From Paenibacillus_V sp046244365 (GTDB lineage: Bacteria; Bacillota; Bacilli; Paenibacillales; NBRC-103111), in the NCBI RefSeq assembly GCF_046244365.1, contig NZ_CP176395.1:2170001-2234000 (forward strand): 64,000 bases of DNA, in the 5' to 3' direction. Numbering within the stretch: the stretch's first letter is position 1; each line of letters starts with the position of its first letter. A model generated the notes under the pieces. It had not been told where the DNA came from. It searched no databases and saw nothing but the letters and a program-made list of their open reading frames with translations. Below, in pieces: positions 63,589-64,000 of this stretch. A program made the translations under genes and the position numbers.

Positions 63589-63774
63589 ATGTTGTATTTT
63601 TTGCAGCATTTCAGGCGCATGAAGAAGAGAAACCAGTCTAGTGCTGCACATTTTGCAACATTTTCGTTCAAAATGCGCGATTTCGGACCGGAAATTTGCA
63701 AAGTGCTGCAAAATCTGCAACATTTCTCTGTTCCTGCAACGGGAAAGAGAAATATGCTGCATAAAGTACAACAT
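63589..63774. repeat. Cluster of four 21-bp palindromes (8-5-8)
   Basis: Elements at 63589-63609, 63641-63661, 63703-63723 and 63754-63774 share arms of the ATGCTGCA / TGCAACAT type around variable centres (TTTTT, CATTT, AAATC, TAAAG). They fill the pstS-pstC gap before the pstC PHO box. Short frames here give M-L-Q-x-x-Q-H-like peptides only because of the repeats. Confidence 0.8.
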
Positions 63775-63834
63775 CCCGGTACGGACCGGTTAGGAATGCT
63801 CTTGCCGATCCCTAGCGAAAATTCGAAGAGTAAT

Positions 63835-63888
63835 TTTACATTCCCTTTACAATCGGTCGCAATTCTTCTAACAAATAGGTCCTATGAT
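63835..63888 (+). promoter_or_regulatory. PHO box and promoter of probable pstC
   Basis: TTTACA (63835), TTTACA (63846), a degenerate position (63857), CTAACA (63868), nine bases, then -10 TATGAT (63883-63888). Same spacing as at pstS. Confidence 0.8.
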
Positions 63889-63949
63889 AGAGATAAGTCA
63901 AACGGCATTTACAAATCGTTATTGTCAGATTCGATAGGGAGGGGTCACG

Positions 63950-64000
63950 GTGTCATCGATGGCCGAATTGATAGCAAGGAATGAGAAAATGGAAAAACGC
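63950..64000 (+). CDS. pstC: Start of a probable phosphate permease gene (pstC), cut by window end
   Basis: GTG behind GGGAGGGG opens MSSMAELIARNEKMEKR before the sequence stops. Seventeen residues cannot identify a family, but the position after pstS and the PHO box promoter make PstC the best guess; PstC proteins often begin with such a short charged cytosolic leader. Confidence 0.55.
   Translation, partial: MSSMAELIARNEKMEKR

Noticed and set aside
63436..63774. 112-codon minus-strand frame rich in M-L-Q-x-x-Q-H
   Set aside because: Produced by the 21-bp palindromes; overlaps pstS and has no start signal.

Overview
The window looks like a chromosomal segment of a low-to-medium GC, endospore-forming Bacillota, most likely Paenibacillus or a close relative. 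Reasons: strong GGAGG ribosome-binding sites with frequent GTG/TTG starts; sporulation genes ytrH/ytrI; and a gene backbone (ytoI-ytpI-ytrHI-dnaE-accDA-pyk-fxsA/ytvI-citZ-icd-mdh-pho two-component pair) that follows the Bacillus subtilis dnaE-to-phoPR region. Relative to my memory of B. subtilis the backbone is interrupted by blocks of other genes, and pfkA is missing between accA and pyk. No rRNA, tRNA, CRISPR array, prophage or intact insertion sequence was seen.

Layout. 1-0.6 kb: tandem repeats and 21-bp palindromes. 0.6-6.1 kb: ytoI; ytpI, ytrI, ytrH (minus); a repeat array; an EamA transporter; a metallophosphoesterase. 6.6-16.6 kb: dnaE with unusual low-complexity inserts, a small protein, accDA, pyk, a thioesterase, fxsA. 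16.8-18.9 kb: alkylation-repair genes (alkA divergent from adaA-ogt). 19-24 kb: ytvI, ppk, ppx. 24-28 kb: citZ-icd-mdh. 28-35 kb: a YesN/YesM-type two-component system with a sugar ABC transporter (two permeases, binding protein, no ATPase). 35-38.5 kb: a glutaredoxin-thioredoxin-reductase fusion, ahpC, DedA, a small membrane protein. 38.6-43.4 kb: YfbR-like nucleotidase, polysaccharide deacetylase, class I fumarase, BASS transporter. 43.6-46.2 kb: phoR-phoP. 46.5-54.6 kb: DUF4855 protein, FMN hydroxy-acid oxidase, DUF92 protein, AraC regulator/Gfo-Idh-MocA pair, ECF sigma/anti-sigma pair. 54.6-64 kb: a glyoxalase relic, a repeat pair, SNF2 helicase with SWIM partner, a SulP relic, a chemoreceptor, pstS and the start of a probable pstC.

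Main regulatory result. Five promoters (ppk, phoR-phoP, the chemoreceptor, pstS, probable pstC) carry PHO-box repeats (TTTACA/TTAACA-like hexamers every 11 bp). In all five, two repeats start exactly 48 and 37 bases before the -10 hexamer. Four are expected PhoP targets or fit them; the fifth is a chemoreceptor gene divergent from pstS, suggesting phosphate-starvation-induced chemotaxis.

Other signals: two oppositely oriented CcpC-type operators around the citZ promoter and a Fur-box promoter further upstream; a perfect PerR box and a near-perfect Fur box at ahpC; a 40-bp two-part operator found twice at matching distance from the -10 regions of the sugar-transport genes; and nine copies of a 21-bp palindrome (8-bp arms, 5-bp variable centre) in three intergenic places. 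All functions are assigned by reading translations and motifs; nothing was searched or computed.
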